64,000 bases of DNA from G963677485 sp942492855 (lineage in GTDB: Bacteria; Armatimonadota; HRBIN16), in NCBI GenBank assembly GCA_942492855.1, contig OW818647.1, forward strand, positions 3,038,001 to 3,102,000, read 5' to 3'. Below the pieces are notes generated by a model. It was not told the origin of the DNA. It worked only from the letters and a program-made list of their open reading frames with translations, and searched no databases. A program made the translations under genes and the position numbers. Shown in pieces: positions 26,254 to 35,727 of the stretch. Position 1 is the stretch's first letter; every line of letters starts with the position of its first letter.

Positions 26254-28533
26254 ATGAGACAGCAACCATCAAGACCCAAGCCTGCTCGGTCAGATGACCA
26301 GCACATGCGCCGGATCATAGACATCGGCGGGATCATCCTTGTCACCCTCGGTGCCATCATGATGGTCAGCCTGCTCACCTCCAACAGCGGTGTGCTGGGC
26401 GCGGGCATCGAAAGCGTGCTGCGCGGTTTCGCGGGCATCGGCGCGTTTGTCATCCCGCCCATCGTCATGCTGATGGGTGTGCTGCTGCTGCTCGGTCATA
26501 CGGAGTTCGAGTTCGGCCACACCTACTGGGGTCTGGGCCTGGCACTGCTGGCCGTCACCGGCTGGGCCACCCTACCGCTGCCCTTCGACCAGCTCTACGA
26601 CCCAGAGTTTTACCGCACGCACGGCGGCCTGATGGGCTCCTCGATGCTCTGGGTGCTGCTCAGCCTGGTGGGGCGCGTCGGCACCGGTGTTGTTCTCACG
26701 GCGCTCTGCCTGGTGGCGTTACTACTGACGTTTGATATCCCCGCCATTGCACTCATCACCAAAGGGGTCAGCAGTTGGCGCAGCGGGATGACCACCGCCC
26801 GCAAAGGCGCGCAGACCGTGAAGAGGAACGCTCAGCGTATCCCAACCGTGCGCGAGATGGCCCAAAACATCAAAGTGCAAAAGAGCACCCCCAAGCCGCT
26901 CGCCGCCATATACACGCCGCCAGTGGGCGACCTGCCCGCGGAGGCGACTGTCGCCGCCGGGCCAATGCCGAATGATGATCTGCCCATTCCCACCGGAACA
27001 CGGAAGTCACGTTCGCCCCGAGGCGCGAAGGCTCAGCCGGAATCGGCGGACGGCACCGCAACCGCCGTGCAGCAGGAGATCGACTTCAACGACGTGGAGG
27101 GCTTCATTCTGCCGCCACTGGACCTTCTAAAACCCAGCCCGCCGGCCCCCAAACGCCAGGACGAAGAGGTACAGAAGAAGATCAAGGTGCTGGAAAGCAC
27201 CCTGGAGCAGTTCGGTATCGAGGCCACGGTGGCCGAGGTGGCCAGCGGCCCCACCGTCACCCGCTACGAAATCCTGCTCGGGCCCGGCGTGCGCGTCAGC
27301 AAAATTGTCAGCCTGGCCGATAACATCGCCATGGCTCTGGCGGCCATCGATGTGCGCGTGGAGGCCCCCATCCCGGGCAAATCCGCCATCGGCGTGGAGG
27401 TGCCCAACGACAGCCCGCGCATGGTCACCCTGCGTGAGCTGATGGAGGACGAGGGGTTCCGGCGCTCCAGCTCCCTGCTGACCTTCGCACTGGGCCGCGA
27501 TGTGGCGAATGTGGCCCACTGCGCCGATCTGACGAAGATGCCTCACCTGCTCATCGGCGGCTCCACCAACTCCGGCAAGTCGATCTGCCTGAACACGCTG
27601 ATCTGCAGTTGGCTCTACCGCGCCACCCCAAAACAGGTCAAACTGATCCTCATCGACCCCAAGCGCGTGGAGCTGGCGCTGTTTGAGGGCATCCCGCACC
27701 TCGCCTGTCCGGTGGTCAAGGACGTCAAGCAAGCCGCGGGAGTGCTGAAGGCCGCCATCAAAGAGATGGACCGCCGGTATACCATGTTCAGCAACATGCG
27801 CACGCGCAACATCGAGGGCTACAACAGCCGCTGTGAGCCCGAGGAGAAGCTGCCCTACGTGGTCATCGTGATCGACGAGTTGGCGGATATGATGATGCAG
27901 GTCGGTGCCGAGGTGGAGGCGAGCATCTGCCGTCTGGCCCAACTGGCGCGCGCCACGGGCATCCATCTGGTCATCGCCACGCAGCGCCCGAGCGTGAATG
28001 TCATCACGGGCTTGATCAAGGCGAACATCTCGTCACGGCTGGCCTTCGCGGTCAGCAGCGGCATCGATAGCCGCACGATTTTGGACATGTCCGGTGCCGA
28101 GCGATTGATCGGTAAGGGCGACATGCTGTTCATGCCCATCGACGCCAACAAACCGGTGCGTCTGCAGGGGTGCTTCGTGTCGGAAACCGAGGTGAATGAC
28201 CTCTGTAAATACCTGAAGTCTCAGGGCCTTCCTGAATACACCATCATGCCGGTGGAGAGCAGTGACAACGAGCCGGGCGAGTTCGATGAACCCGAAAGCG
28301 ATGAGCTGTTCGAGGCCGCGGTTCGGCTGGTGGTGATGAACGGGCAGGCCAGCACCAGCATGCTGCAGCGGCGCTTCCGAGTGGGCTACACGCGGGCTGC
28401 GCGGCTGGTGGACATGATGGAGGCGCGCGGCATTGTAGGCGCGCTGGAGGGCGCAAAACCGCGTGAGATACTGATGAGCCGAGACGAAGTTGAGCACATG
28501 TTCAGCGATGATGACACAGACGAAACAGGGTAA
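26254..28533 (+). CDS. ftsK: DNA translocase FtsK/SpoIIIE
   Basis: Pumps chromosome termini through the division septum. 759 aa from ATG 26254 (GAAGAGG upstream), preferred over GTG 26221. The N-terminal third has four hydrophobic segments (about 23-160), followed by a short Pro-rich linker. The motor has an alpha domain (EEVQKKIKVLESTLEQFGIE, GPTVTRYEI, PGKSAIGVEVPN), Walker A GGSTNSGKS near 435, Walker B VVIVIDELADMM, and ATQRPSVNVITGLIKANI. A C-terminal gamma winged helix recognises KOPS-like DNA (AVRLVVMNGQASTSMLQRRF). Walker A has Asn where most FtsK proteins have Gly (GATGSGKS). It is close to the next gene (9 bp), suggesting cotranscription. Confidence 0.96.
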   Translation: MRQQPSRPKPARSDDQHMRRIIDIGGIILVTLGAIMMVSLLTSNSGVLGAGIESVLRGFAGIGAFVIPPIVMLMGVLLLLGHTEFEFGHTYWGLGLALLAVTGWATLPLPFDQLYDPEFYRTHGGLMGSSMLWVLLSLVGRVGTGVVLTALCLVALLLTFDIPAIALITKGVSSWRSGMTTARKGAQTVKRNAQRIPTVREMAQNIKVQKSTPKPLAAIYTPPVGDLPAEATVAAGPMPNDDLPIPTGTRKSRSPRGAKAQPESADGTATAVQQEIDFNDVEGFILPPLDLLKPSPPAPKRQDEEVQKKIKVLESTLEQFGIEATVAEVASGPTVTRYEILLGPGVRVSKIVSLADNIAMALAAIDVRVEAPIPGKSAIGVEVPNDSPRMVTLRELMEDEGFRRSSSLLTFALGRDVANVAHCADLTKMPHLLIGGSTNSGKSICLNTLICSWLYRATPKQVKLILIDPKRVELALFEGIPHLACPVVKDVKQAAGVLKAAIKEMDRRYTMFSNMRTRNIEGYNSRCEPEEKLPYVVIVIDELADMMMQVGAEVEASICRLAQLARATGIHLVIATQRPSVNVITGLIKANISSRLAFAVSSGIDSRTILDMSGAERLIGKGDMLFMPIDANKPVRLQGCFVSETEVNDLCKYLKSQGLPEYTIMPVESSDNEPGEFDEPESDELFEAAVRLVVMNGQASTSMLQRRFRVGYTRAARLVDMMEARGIVGALEGAKPREILMSRDEVEHMFSDDDTDETG

Positions 28534-28542
28534 ACTGGTAAT

Positions 28543-29613
28543 ATGAATAAGTTCGCGTTTATACTTCACCCCATCCGAATTAGCGACATCACTCGCCGGT
28601 TCCCCATCTTCAAGGCGCTGCCCTCCTCACTGACCGAGAGCATTTTTAAGCAAGTCCCGCCCTTCAAGACTGCCCACATTACCGGGATCAAAAGCATCAC
28701 CGGCGAAGAGGCCGAGGGTTGGTTCATCGTGGTGCCATGGTCGCCAGACATGTTGATGAACACACGCTGGCCCATCGTGCTAGACAAGATACTCAAGGCG
28801 GGGCACATCGCCGAGGAACTGGGTGTAGATATCATGGGTCTTGGCGCCTTCTTGAAGGTGGTGGGTGATAAGGGCGTGAGTGTGGCAAAGGGGCTGACCG
28901 TGCCCGTCACCACCGGCAACAGCTACACCACCGCCAGTGCTGTGCAGGGTGCGCTGCTGGGTGCGGAACGTCTGGGTGTGGATGCTAAGAACGCGCACGC
29001 GACCGTGGTCGGGGCCACCGGAGCGATCGGCGCGGCATGCGCGCGCGTGCTCTGCCCGAAAGTGGGCCACCTGACGCTCTGCGCCCGCAGCATGGGGCCG
29101 TTGGAGGCGCTGCAGCAGGAGCTTCGGCTGCTCAACGGTGCTGAGGTCAGCATCGTCACCGACAGTCATGAGGCCATAAAACCAGCCGAAATAGTGATCA
29201 CCGTCACCTCCGCCACGGACACCCTGATCGAGCCCGAAGACATCCGCCCGGGTGCCGTGGTGTGCGATGTGGCGCGGCCGCGTAACGTCAGCCAGGCGGT
29301 GTATGAGCGGCGCAAGGATGTGCTGGTCATCGATGGCGGCGTTATCAAGGTGCCGGGTGAGAACGTGGACTTCGGCATGAACTTCGGCTTCCCACCGAAA
29401 CACGCGGAAGCCTGCATGGCCGAGACCATCGCGCTGTGCCTGGAGGGCCGCTTCGAGAGCTTCACCATCGGCGGCGATATCTCCGCGCAGAAAGTCTCTG
29501 AGATTGACCAGATCGCCACCAAACATGGCTTCGAGATATCCGGTTTCCGTCGTTTTGAGCGCGCCATTCCGGACGAAGAGGTAGAGGCCATCCGTAAAGC
29601 CGCAGGCCGGTAG
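28543..29613 (+). CDS. Acyl-ACP reductase-like / shikimate-dehydrogenase-fold NAD(P) oxidoreductase
   Basis: 356 aa. The N-terminus (KFAFILHPIRISDITRRFP, HITGIKSITGEEAEGWFI) and the Rossmann motif GATGAIGAACARVL match a bacterial family related to cyanobacterial long-chain acyl-ACP reductase; PVTTGNSYTTASAVQGA, ITVTSATDTLIEP, GAVVCDVARPRNVS and NFGFPPKHAEACMAET follow. Family members are variously annotated as shikimate/quinate dehydrogenase or acyl-ACP reductase; a role in fatty aldehyde or lipid chemistry is inference. Starts 9 bp after ftsK. No aldehyde decarbonylase is in view. Confidence 0.75.
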   Translation: MNKFAFILHPIRISDITRRFPIFKALPSSLTESIFKQVPPFKTAHITGIKSITGEEAEGWFIVVPWSPDMLMNTRWPIVLDKILKAGHIAEELGVDIMGLGAFLKVVGDKGVSVAKGLTVPVTTGNSYTTASAVQGALLGAERLGVDAKNAHATVVGATGAIGAACARVLCPKVGHLTLCARSMGPLEALQQELRLLNGAEVSIVTDSHEAIKPAEIVITVTSATDTLIEPEDIRPGAVVCDVARPRNVSQAVYERRKDVLVIDGGVIKVPGENVDFGMNFGFPPKHAEACMAETIALCLEGRFESFTIGGDISAQKVSEIDQIATKHGFEISGFRRFERAIPDEEVEAIRKAAGR

Positions 29614-29699
29614 GCAAGACCCTTGTAACCATCCGCCATGGTTGGTTGCATATGCCTGTTGTAACTCGGTATCGCGGTCAAGCGTCCTAGTACTGATCA

Positions 29700-30962
29700 G
29701 TGAAATGGGGGATATCGACCAATATGGAAGCTGGCGTGTGGCGTTTTACCGTGGGATCGAATGGTGCCGCACCGGTTGTGGTGCGGATGCCGCAGTCAAT
29801 GCTGCCGATGCCTCTAGCGCGATCGGAGAGTCTGTGGCAGGGGAACGTGGCAGATTTCGCCTTGGCCGTCTCCCAATTGGGTGCGAACGGCGTGATGCTC
29901 AATTTACCGCTGTCCGACCTCTGCGGTGAAGACCGGTTGTCGCTTGCGCAGATCGCGGCTGTCGGCTCCCTCATACGCAAAACCGCGGACCGGACCCAAA
30001 AGATGGGTGTTTCTCTGTTCATCGAGATATCCAATGTTCCCATGCCTGCATGGCTGGCCTCCGCCGGCGGTATCGACGGGCCCGAAGGCCGCACACACCT
30101 CGGGAACGCCATGTCCATCCTGGCCGATTCGCTTGGACCCGCCGTTGGCGTAGCAGCCGTGATGCCAGACATAGGGCTATCCCAACCACCGATGGGGCGT
30201 GATAACTGGGATACATTCAAATCGGGTGGGAGTGCAATCCGCTTGTGGAAGCAGTGGCGTGCTCAGTCCAGACTGCCTGTGGATGATGATCTGCCGGCCA
30301 TTTCTTGGAACAAGCCGCAGAAGCGGTATGAGATACCTCAGACGAGGATTTACGAAATCCAACGCTTCAGGAGTTGGCTTTTCTTACAGAGATGGGCGGC
30401 AATATCCGCTGGCGCAGTATCGGAAAACTCAAAGCTGCGGTGGGGATGCCACCTTCCTGACGGCAAGCTGGGGCTGATGCCAGGTGAGGCTGACCAGTAC
30501 GCAGGTATACTGGGTGTTGACATGCCTGCGACATGCACAGCTTTCATCTTAAATCTGGGCGAATATCCCTACAAAGATAGTGCCGACGCGAATGAATGGG
30601 TCAAACGGTCCGTGATGATGTTGCGGATGTCTGTTAAAGGAAACCAGACCAGTGTCATCGCTGAAGTGACGACCAAGCTGAGCACAGATGCGGCATTGGC
30701 CAGCCTCAAAGCGAACATGGTGATCATACGTAAGCACTGTGCCGGGTTGGTGTTAGGCAATATTGAGCTGGCATCCGCGTTAGGTCGTGAGGCGATTGCA
30801 GGAATTGCGCTACCCATCAAGCGCAGCCCTCCCCGTGCCTTTGTGCGTCTGAGTCGCATCGATGAACTGGCACCAGTAAAGCCCGGCCGCCTGATCGACC
30901 TGCTGAAGACACCCCTCTTACGCATACAGCAGACCGACGGCCAGTGGGACAACCCTAAGTAG
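29700..30962 (+). CDS. Hypothetical protein, possible TIM-barrel glycosidase relative
   Basis: 420 aa from GTG 29700; an in-frame ATG at 29724 is an alternative start, and neither has a strong ribosome binding site. Segments such as LGANGVMLNLPLSDL, QKMGVSLFIEISNVPMPAWL and IYEIQRFRSWLFLQRWAA resemble strands and helices of GH42/GH5-type barrels. I see no Asn-Glu acid/base motif or clear nucleophile, so it may be catalytically inactive or a different barrel. No signal peptide. A palindromic repeat pair follows in 30992-31148. Confidence 0.55.
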   Translation: MKWGISTNMEAGVWRFTVGSNGAAPVVVRMPQSMLPMPLARSESLWQGNVADFALAVSQLGANGVMLNLPLSDLCGEDRLSLAQIAAVGSLIRKTADRTQKMGVSLFIEISNVPMPAWLASAGGIDGPEGRTHLGNAMSILADSLGPAVGVAAVMPDIGLSQPPMGRDNWDTFKSGGSAIRLWKQWRAQSRLPVDDDLPAISWNKPQKRYEIPQTRIYEIQRFRSWLFLQRWAAISAGAVSENSKLRWGCHLPDGKLGLMPGEADQYAGILGVDMPATCTAFILNLGEYPYKDSADANEWVKRSVMMLRMSVKGNQTSVIAEVTTKLSTDAALASLKANMVIIRKHCAGLVLGNIELASALGREAIAGIALPIKRSPPRAFVRLSRIDELAPVKPGRLIDLLKTPLLRIQQTDGQWDNPK

Positions 30963-30991
30963 CAGCGTAACCACTGAACCAGGAATGACTC

Positions 30992-31091
30992 ATAATCCAC
31001 AGATGTCGCAGATTAGGTAATGACCGCGCCGGTTTCTCAGTAAGATGGCATCGCTATGCAGATGATTTCCGGCGCGGTCTGGCGGATAGCC
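30992..31091. repeat. GACCGCGCCGG composite repeat, copy A
   Basis: TAATCCACAGATGTCGCAG leads into GACCGCGCCGG, a ~40-nt middle, and CCGGCGCGGTC, then GGCGGATAGCC. Copies B (32616-32702) and C (42731-42840, inverted) share the full unit including the middle ATCGCTATGCAG. Confidence 0.75.
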
Positions 31092-31128
31092 AGTATTCCA
31101 TCAGCTACCGTTGCTGCAGGTATTGTAG

Positions 31129-31148
31129 GGGCGATTCGCGAATCGCCC
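31129..31148. repeat. TAGGGGCG-type perfect palindrome
   Basis: GGGCGATTCGCGAATCGCCC, preceded by TGTAG, in the gap between two convergent genes. Confidence 0.7.
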
Positions 31149-31192
31149 TCGGTGACGGTGCCGCATGAGATGCACGTGACTTACCGGCCGCC

Positions 31193-32557
31193 TTAACCCA
31201 CGCAGTCGATACCCTCTAGCCCACCATCGGCTATCACCTTTTGATACCAGTAAGCGCTCTTCTTCCAGGTTCGTTTCTGGGTCGCGAAGTCCACATTTAG
31301 CAAGCCAAACTTGGATGTGTATCCGGCTCCCCACTCGAAGTTGTCCATCAGCGACCACACTTGATAACCGCGGATATCGGCTCCCTCACTCATCGCCTTA
31401 TATACCCAGCTCAAGAAGCCGGTGAGGTATTTGATCCGCTCATCGTCCTGAACCATGCCGTTCTGATCCACGGTGGTCTGACCGTCTGGCATGCCGTTCT
31501 CGGTAATGATGATGGGGATATCCAGGTCGTAATCGTGTTTGAGCATCATGATGGCATCGTAGATCGCCTTGGGGTAGAGCTCTGCACCGTTGGTGAGGAA
31601 GTCGTGCCCTTCGCGTTTCTTTCGGTCTGAAGTCGCAGTATCAGGGTCGGCACTGTCGAGCACTCGGTTGTATACATTCAGCCCAAAGAAGTCCATTTTT
31701 TCGCTGATGATGTTCATATCGCCGTCCTCTGAGTGGGGGGTGGTGCGCTGCTCTGCCATCTGGTTCTTCAGGTAGTCGGTGTAGTCACCTGTCAGCATGG
31801 GGTGAACAAACTGCCGGAACGAGTTCTCATCACCACTCAGTGCCAGCCTCCGGTCTTCCTCGCAGTCACGCAGAGGATGGTGCTTCCAGATATCAATCAC
31901 ACAGCCGATCTTGCCACCGTCGGGGCCATATTCGCGGAACGACTGTATGGCTTTACCGTGGGCTAGGAGGCAGTTGTGTACCGCTTGCTTGCCGGCTTTT
32001 TCACTGCCTAACCCGGGGGGAAGGCCAGGGTGGGCATACCCGATGTAGATGGCGATCGGCTCATTGAGCGGCGACCAGATATGCGCCCAATCGCCCAGTG
32101 CCTCGTAGCAGACGCGCGCGTAGTCAGCGAACCAGTCGGCGATGTCGCGGTTCAACCAGCCGCCACGTGCATATAGCGCGAGGGGCAGATCCCAGTGATG
32201 CAGGGTGATAATCGGCTCGATACTCGCCTCGCGAAGCTCCTGACACAACCGCTTATAGTAGTCAAGACCTTTCTGGTTCACGGCCCCAGTGCCGTCAGGC
32301 AAGACACGCGACCATGAGATGGAGAACCGGTAGCTTTTCACCCCTAACGCCTTCATCTGCGCGATGTCCTCTTTATACAGATGGTAGTGGTCGCAAGCCA
32401 CATCACCTGTTGAACCGTCGGCCGTACGACCTGTTTCATGTGAGAATATGTCCCAGATACTGGGCCTGCGGCCATCGGCCTGCACTGCACCCTCCACCTG
32501 GTATGCGCTGGTGGCCACTCCCCACAGGAAGTCTTCCGGAAATACCAACTTGGGCAT
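31193..32557 (-). CDS. GH1 beta-glucosidase
   Basis: A retaining exo-glycosidase that releases glucose or related sugars from beta-linked oligosaccharides. 454 aa, full family length, with AAGGAGGGG just before the ATG. Signatures: FLWGVATSAYQVEG (N-terminus), WSRVLPDGTGAVNQKGLDYY, acid/base E166 in SPLNEP, nucleophile E353 in IITENGM and DNFEWGAGYTSKFGL. No signal peptide, so it is cytoplasmic and would finish imported oligosaccharides. No transporter is adjacent. The GH101-like gene lies upstream on the same strand but 448 bp away. Confidence 0.95.
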   Translation of the reverse strand: MPKLVFPEDFLWGVATSAYQVEGAVQADGRRPSIWDIFSHETGRTADGSTGDVACDHYHLYKEDIAQMKALGVKSYRFSISWSRVLPDGTGAVNQKGLDYYKRLCQELREASIEPIITLHHWDLPLALYARGGWLNRDIADWFADYARVCYEALGDWAHIWSPLNEPIAIYIGYAHPGLPPGLGSEKAGKQAVHNCLLAHGKAIQSFREYGPDGGKIGCVIDIWKHHPLRDCEEDRRLALSGDENSFRQFVHPMLTGDYTDYLKNQMAEQRTTPHSEDGDMNIISEKMDFFGLNVYNRVLDSADPDTATSDRKKREGHDFLTNGAELYPKAIYDAIMMLKHDYDLDIPIIITENGMPDGQTTVDQNGMVQDDERIKYLTGFLSWVYKAMSEGADIRGYQVWSLMDNFEWGAGYTSKFGLLNVDFATQKRTWKKSAYWYQKVIADGGLEGIDCVG

Positions 32558-32615
32558 ATGCCCCTCCTTACGGATTTGTTTCTACTGGTTATTGTATACG
32601 AGTGATGCCGAAACT

Positions 32616-32702
32616 TCACAGATCATGTAATGACCGCGCCGGTTTCTCAGGATGATAGCAATCGCTATGCAGGTGATCTCCGGCGCGGTCTGGTGGTTAG
32701 CC
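32616..32702. repeat. GACCGCGCCGG composite repeat, copy B
   Basis: Same unit and orientation as copy A, located upstream of the GH1 start in the 448-bp gap 32558-33005. Confidence 0.75.
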
Positions 32703-32755
32703 TCACCCCTCGACGCAGGGATGGTGGTTAAGGACTCAAGCTAGTGGTTCTCGCA

Positions 32756-32892
32756 CCGCGACATAAATGTCTCGGCTATTGACCAATAAGACTGTTGAAG
32801 CAGCCTGTGGTGCATTAACACCGAACGGCACGAAGCACCACAGTCCGTTTCAACGGACTTGATGATCAGTAGCCGAGACATTTATGTCGCGG
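32756..32892. repeat. Inverted pair of 27-bp CCGCGACAT arms
   Basis: Arm 32756-32782 (begins CCGCGACATAAATGTCTCGG) and arm 32866-32892 are reverse complements at 26/27 positions, with an 83-bp interior. Perfect 27/27 arms of the same family lie inside the 42337 element (42383-42409 and 42493-42519). Next to it, 32938-32980 is a GTGTAATCCGTGG-type interspersed repeat. No gene is seen in this gap. Confidence 0.8.
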
Positions 32893-33005
32893 CGTCGGAC
32901 GCATACATGCCTTCTTCTTACCCGGCGTACCTCCCCCAATCCGTGTCCATCCTGTTAATCCGTGTAATCCGTGGTTCAGACGGAAGACCTCGTCAACCCA
33001 CAGCC

Positions 33006-34337
33006 CTACACCGCAAACATCAAACTGACGCCTTCGCCGGGTTGAAGCTCAAGCGCGATGCTGCGGTTCTTCACCGCTATATCCCTCACCGTGGCGTCGC
33101 CGACTGGGTACATGGTGCGAACCGTGGCGTGCTTGGCGGCCTGGTATTCGCGCGGCAGTTTCCAGGTTCGTTTGTCGCCCTTCTTGCTGAAGGCCATGAT
33201 GGCGATCTGGTGACCATCGGCACTGTTCATCCAGGGAGCGGGAACGAACATATTCTGACCATCCACATACAACACTCCATCGCGTTTGATGGTCAGATGG
33301 CCATCGCTGTGCTGAACGCTGCTGAGGGTGCCGTTTTTCCACAGCACGTCATACCTTTCGGCGGTCTGTTCGTGCTTCGTCGGATACGAGCTGTTCAGGA
33401 ATTGCCATGGCAGGGTCTTGGTGAAGAACTCGTTGGCGAAATAGGGGATTGATCCCGCGCCAAGGTCGTTGTCCACCGAATGGCCCCAGGCGGCTTCGTA
33501 GAGACACCCTCCTTCGGGGCGGTTCGGCTGCGGGTAGGTGGGAGCCGGGCCGAAGCCATATCGGGCGTTCCACATGGAGCCACCACCGCAGACCGTGGTG
33601 GGCGGGTAGATGAGCCGGCCGCGCTCCTCCAGGTTGAAGTGGTAGACCATCGGCACCAAACCTGCCAGCTCCTTCTGGAAGTCCTCAATGGTCACATCTA
33701 CACCTTTAGAGTTCCAGTATCGGCACCAGTCGGCCATCGCTTTGTATTCATCTTCGCGCGAAATACCATGTTTGGGATTGGGCACCGGCAGGAAGGCGTC
33801 CAGGTGAATCGTGCCCGAATCGCGGATGGGCAGATACTTCATCAACTGATCGATGCGCCTCTGGGTGAGGCCTGCCTGCCACTCGCGCGGCTTGCTGATG
33901 TAATAGCACTGCTCACCATCCCAGATACCACCCTTCAGCAGACTGCCATCACTATTCCGCACGATCAAGTCTTTGTCGATATATTCCTGCCAGAGCGGGC
34001 TGTTTTCGTAAGCGTCGGACATGTTGATGTGAAAGCTGATGACCGCGTTATACTGCTTCGCCTGCTGCATCAGCCAGACGATGCTGGCGCGGGCATCGGG
34101 ATCATCCGCGCGTTTGAGCTTGCGGTTGGCCTCGAAGAAGGCGGGGTATTTGGAGTCGTGGCCCTCATACTGCCAGCCCACCAGGTAGACAATCTGCTTG
34201 ATTCCGCCGGTGATCTGCCAGAGTTGCCGGATGCTGTCCAGCGTCTGGTCGAGTGTCAGGTGAACCCCGCCGGATTTGGAGGCCAGGAACGCCTTGTAGG
34301 TCATGCATTTGTGATATTGGTGAATGGGCTGAGACAT
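33006..34337 (-). CDS. GH101-like endo-alpha-N-acetylgalactosaminidase family protein
   Basis: 443 aa. YLVGWQYEGHDSKYPAF matches a hallmark of the GH101-related barrels. D180 in IHLDAF and E218 in TIEDF fit the nucleophile and acid/base positions of that fold. HINMSDAY and a C-terminal beta domain (DGQNMFVPAPWMNSADG, KRTWKLP) follow. Classical GH101 enzymes are >1000-aa surface proteins that release the core-1 disaccharide from mucin-type O-glycans. This one is only the catalytic core with no signal peptide, so its substrate is probably different. Start at 34337 has AAGGAG upstream. Tryptophan-rich sugar-site residues support a glycosidase role. Confidence 0.7.
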   Translation of the reverse strand: MSQPIHQYHKCMTYKAFLASKSGGVHLTLDQTLDSIRQLWQITGGIKQIVYLVGWQYEGHDSKYPAFFEANRKLKRADDPDARASIVWLMQQAKQYNAVISFHINMSDAYENSPLWQEYIDKDLIVRNSDGSLLKGGIWDGEQCYYISKPREWQAGLTQRRIDQLMKYLPIRDSGTIHLDAFLPVPNPKHGISREDEYKAMADWCRYWNSKGVDVTIEDFQKELAGLVPMVYHFNLEERGRLIYPPTTVCGGGSMWNARYGFGPAPTYPQPNRPEGGCLYEAAWGHSVDNDLGAGSIPYFANEFFTKTLPWQFLNSSYPTKHEQTAERYDVLWKNGTLSSVQHSDGHLTIKRDGVLYVDGQNMFVPAPWMNSADGHQIAIMAFSKKGDKRTWKLPREYQAAKHATVRTMYPVGDATVRDIAVKNRSIALELQPGEGVSLMFAV

Positions 34338-34620
34338 GTATCGAACTCCTTGTGTTGAGTGTTGCTCTGTGTCTATGTTCCGCGGGCGGGTTGGGTATTC
34401 CTGCCAGCCGTAGTCCGGGCAGGCGATATCAACTCCTCACCAATCAAGTGTCATGTCAGTTCTCAACTTCAATGGTAAAAAGAAGGATATCAGACCCAAA
34501 CTGGCGAATGATACCAACATGATTGGCAGAACCGTATTTCATGGGTCAGACATACACTGCCCTTACGGTGCTGAGTATAGCAATCTCTACAAACAGGCGT
34601 ATAACGCCCGGAGGTAAATA

Positions 34621-35070
34621 ATGAATTGGTACATGCAGGCATTCCGGAAATACGCGGACTTTACAGGTCGTGCACGCCGATCTGAATATTGGTTTTTCTA
34701 TTTGATCAATGGGGTCATTAGCACTGTATTAATAACCATTATGCAGATAGTGGGTTTTGCCACGTTACTTGGGATTTACGCTACGAGCCCGAACAATCCT
34801 GGCGGAATGCCATCAGGAATCAGCGCGGGTGGCATCATAATAATGGTGCTGGTGGGCATCACCGCCTTCGTATATGGCCTCGCCGCTATAGTACCCACCC
34901 TGGCGGTCAGGGCGCGTCGTCTTCATGATACCGGCCGCAGTGGCTGGTTTCAACTGTTAGCACTCATACCGGTTATTGGTGAGATTGTGCTCATAATATT
35001 CATGATTGAAGACAGCAATCCAGGCGATAACCAGTGGGGTCCTAACCCTAAAGCTGACCTGGCTGTCTAG
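34621..35070 (+). CDS. DUF805 membrane protein
   Basis: 149 aa with the family start (MNWYMQAFRKYADFTGRARRSEYWFF), three to four hydrophobic segments and the hallmark RARRLHDTGRSGWFQLL, then DSNPGDNQWGPNPK. DUF805 proteins are small inner-membrane proteins of unknown function. GGAGGTAA directly before the ATG fixes the start. A second member follows 118 bp downstream. Confidence 0.9.
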   Translation: MNWYMQAFRKYADFTGRARRSEYWFFYLINGVISTVLITIMQIVGFATLLGIYATSPNNPGGMPSGISAGGIIIMVLVGITAFVYGLAAIVPTLAVRARRLHDTGRSGWFQLLALIPVIGEIVLIIFMIEDSNPGDNQWGPNPKADLAV

Positions 35071-35188
35071 TCTCCGCACCGTTATACGCCCCCGGCACAG
35101 CACCCGAAGGATTTGGGTGCTGTGCATGTATCCATTCGATGCTGACCAACACCATCTAGACAAAAAGGCGAATGTCGCTGAGGTATTA

Positions 35189-35560
35189 ATGAACAGGTAT
35201 ATGCAGGTTTTCCGAAAATACTCGGTCCTTACAGGTCGAACTCGACGCTCCGAGTTTTGGCATTTCATGCGGATAAACATTGTGGTGCTTACATTACTAG
35301 GGATAGCTCGTATGGTCTTCGTTAGTGATTTGATTGATCCCATCGCCATCGTGTTCTGTCTCGCCATTCTTGCACCCAGTGTGGCTGCAGGTGTGCGGCG
35401 CCTTCATGATACCGGCCGCAGCGGCTGGTTCATTCTACTGCCACTCATCCCTTTCACGTTTCTGCTGGGCACGATCGTGCTCATCGTCTTTTGGGTCGAT
35501 GACAGTAAACCAGGCGACAACAAGTGGGGTCCTAACCCTAAGGCTGAGATGGCTTCCTAG
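35189..35560 (+). CDS. DUF805 membrane protein, second copy
   Basis: 123 aa, paralog of the preceding gene; start at ATG 35189 with GCTGAGG upstream (the open frame back to 35006 overlaps the first gene in another frame). Same N-terminus (MNRYMQVFRKYSVLTGRTRR) and hallmark VRRLHDTGRSGWFILLPL, then DDSKPGDNKWGPNPKAE. It is shorter because the loop between the first two membrane segments is reduced. Clear tandem duplication. Confidence 0.88.
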   Translation: MNRYMQVFRKYSVLTGRTRRSEFWHFMRINIVVLTLLGIARMVFVSDLIDPIAIVFCLAILAPSVAAGVRRLHDTGRSGWFILLPLIPFTFLLGTIVLIVFWVDDSKPGDNKWGPNPKAEMAS

Positions 35561-35727
35561 CCAACGTAACCTCGTCTACTTACTGATCAGGTTCGGTTTC
35601 TGACAACATAGGCTCACACTGTGATAGTGTGTGTTGCAACGATAAATATGTTTCGATTTCTGAGTATAATATTCCTAAGGTGGAAGCTATGGGAGCTTTC
35701 CCCACATGATAGAACGAGGAGATCAAA

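Noticed and set aside
27127..27966. Minus-strand open frame of 279 codons opposite ftsK
   Set aside because: Same antisense pattern (Asp/His/Gly/Gln-rich), fully inside the conserved FtsK motor.
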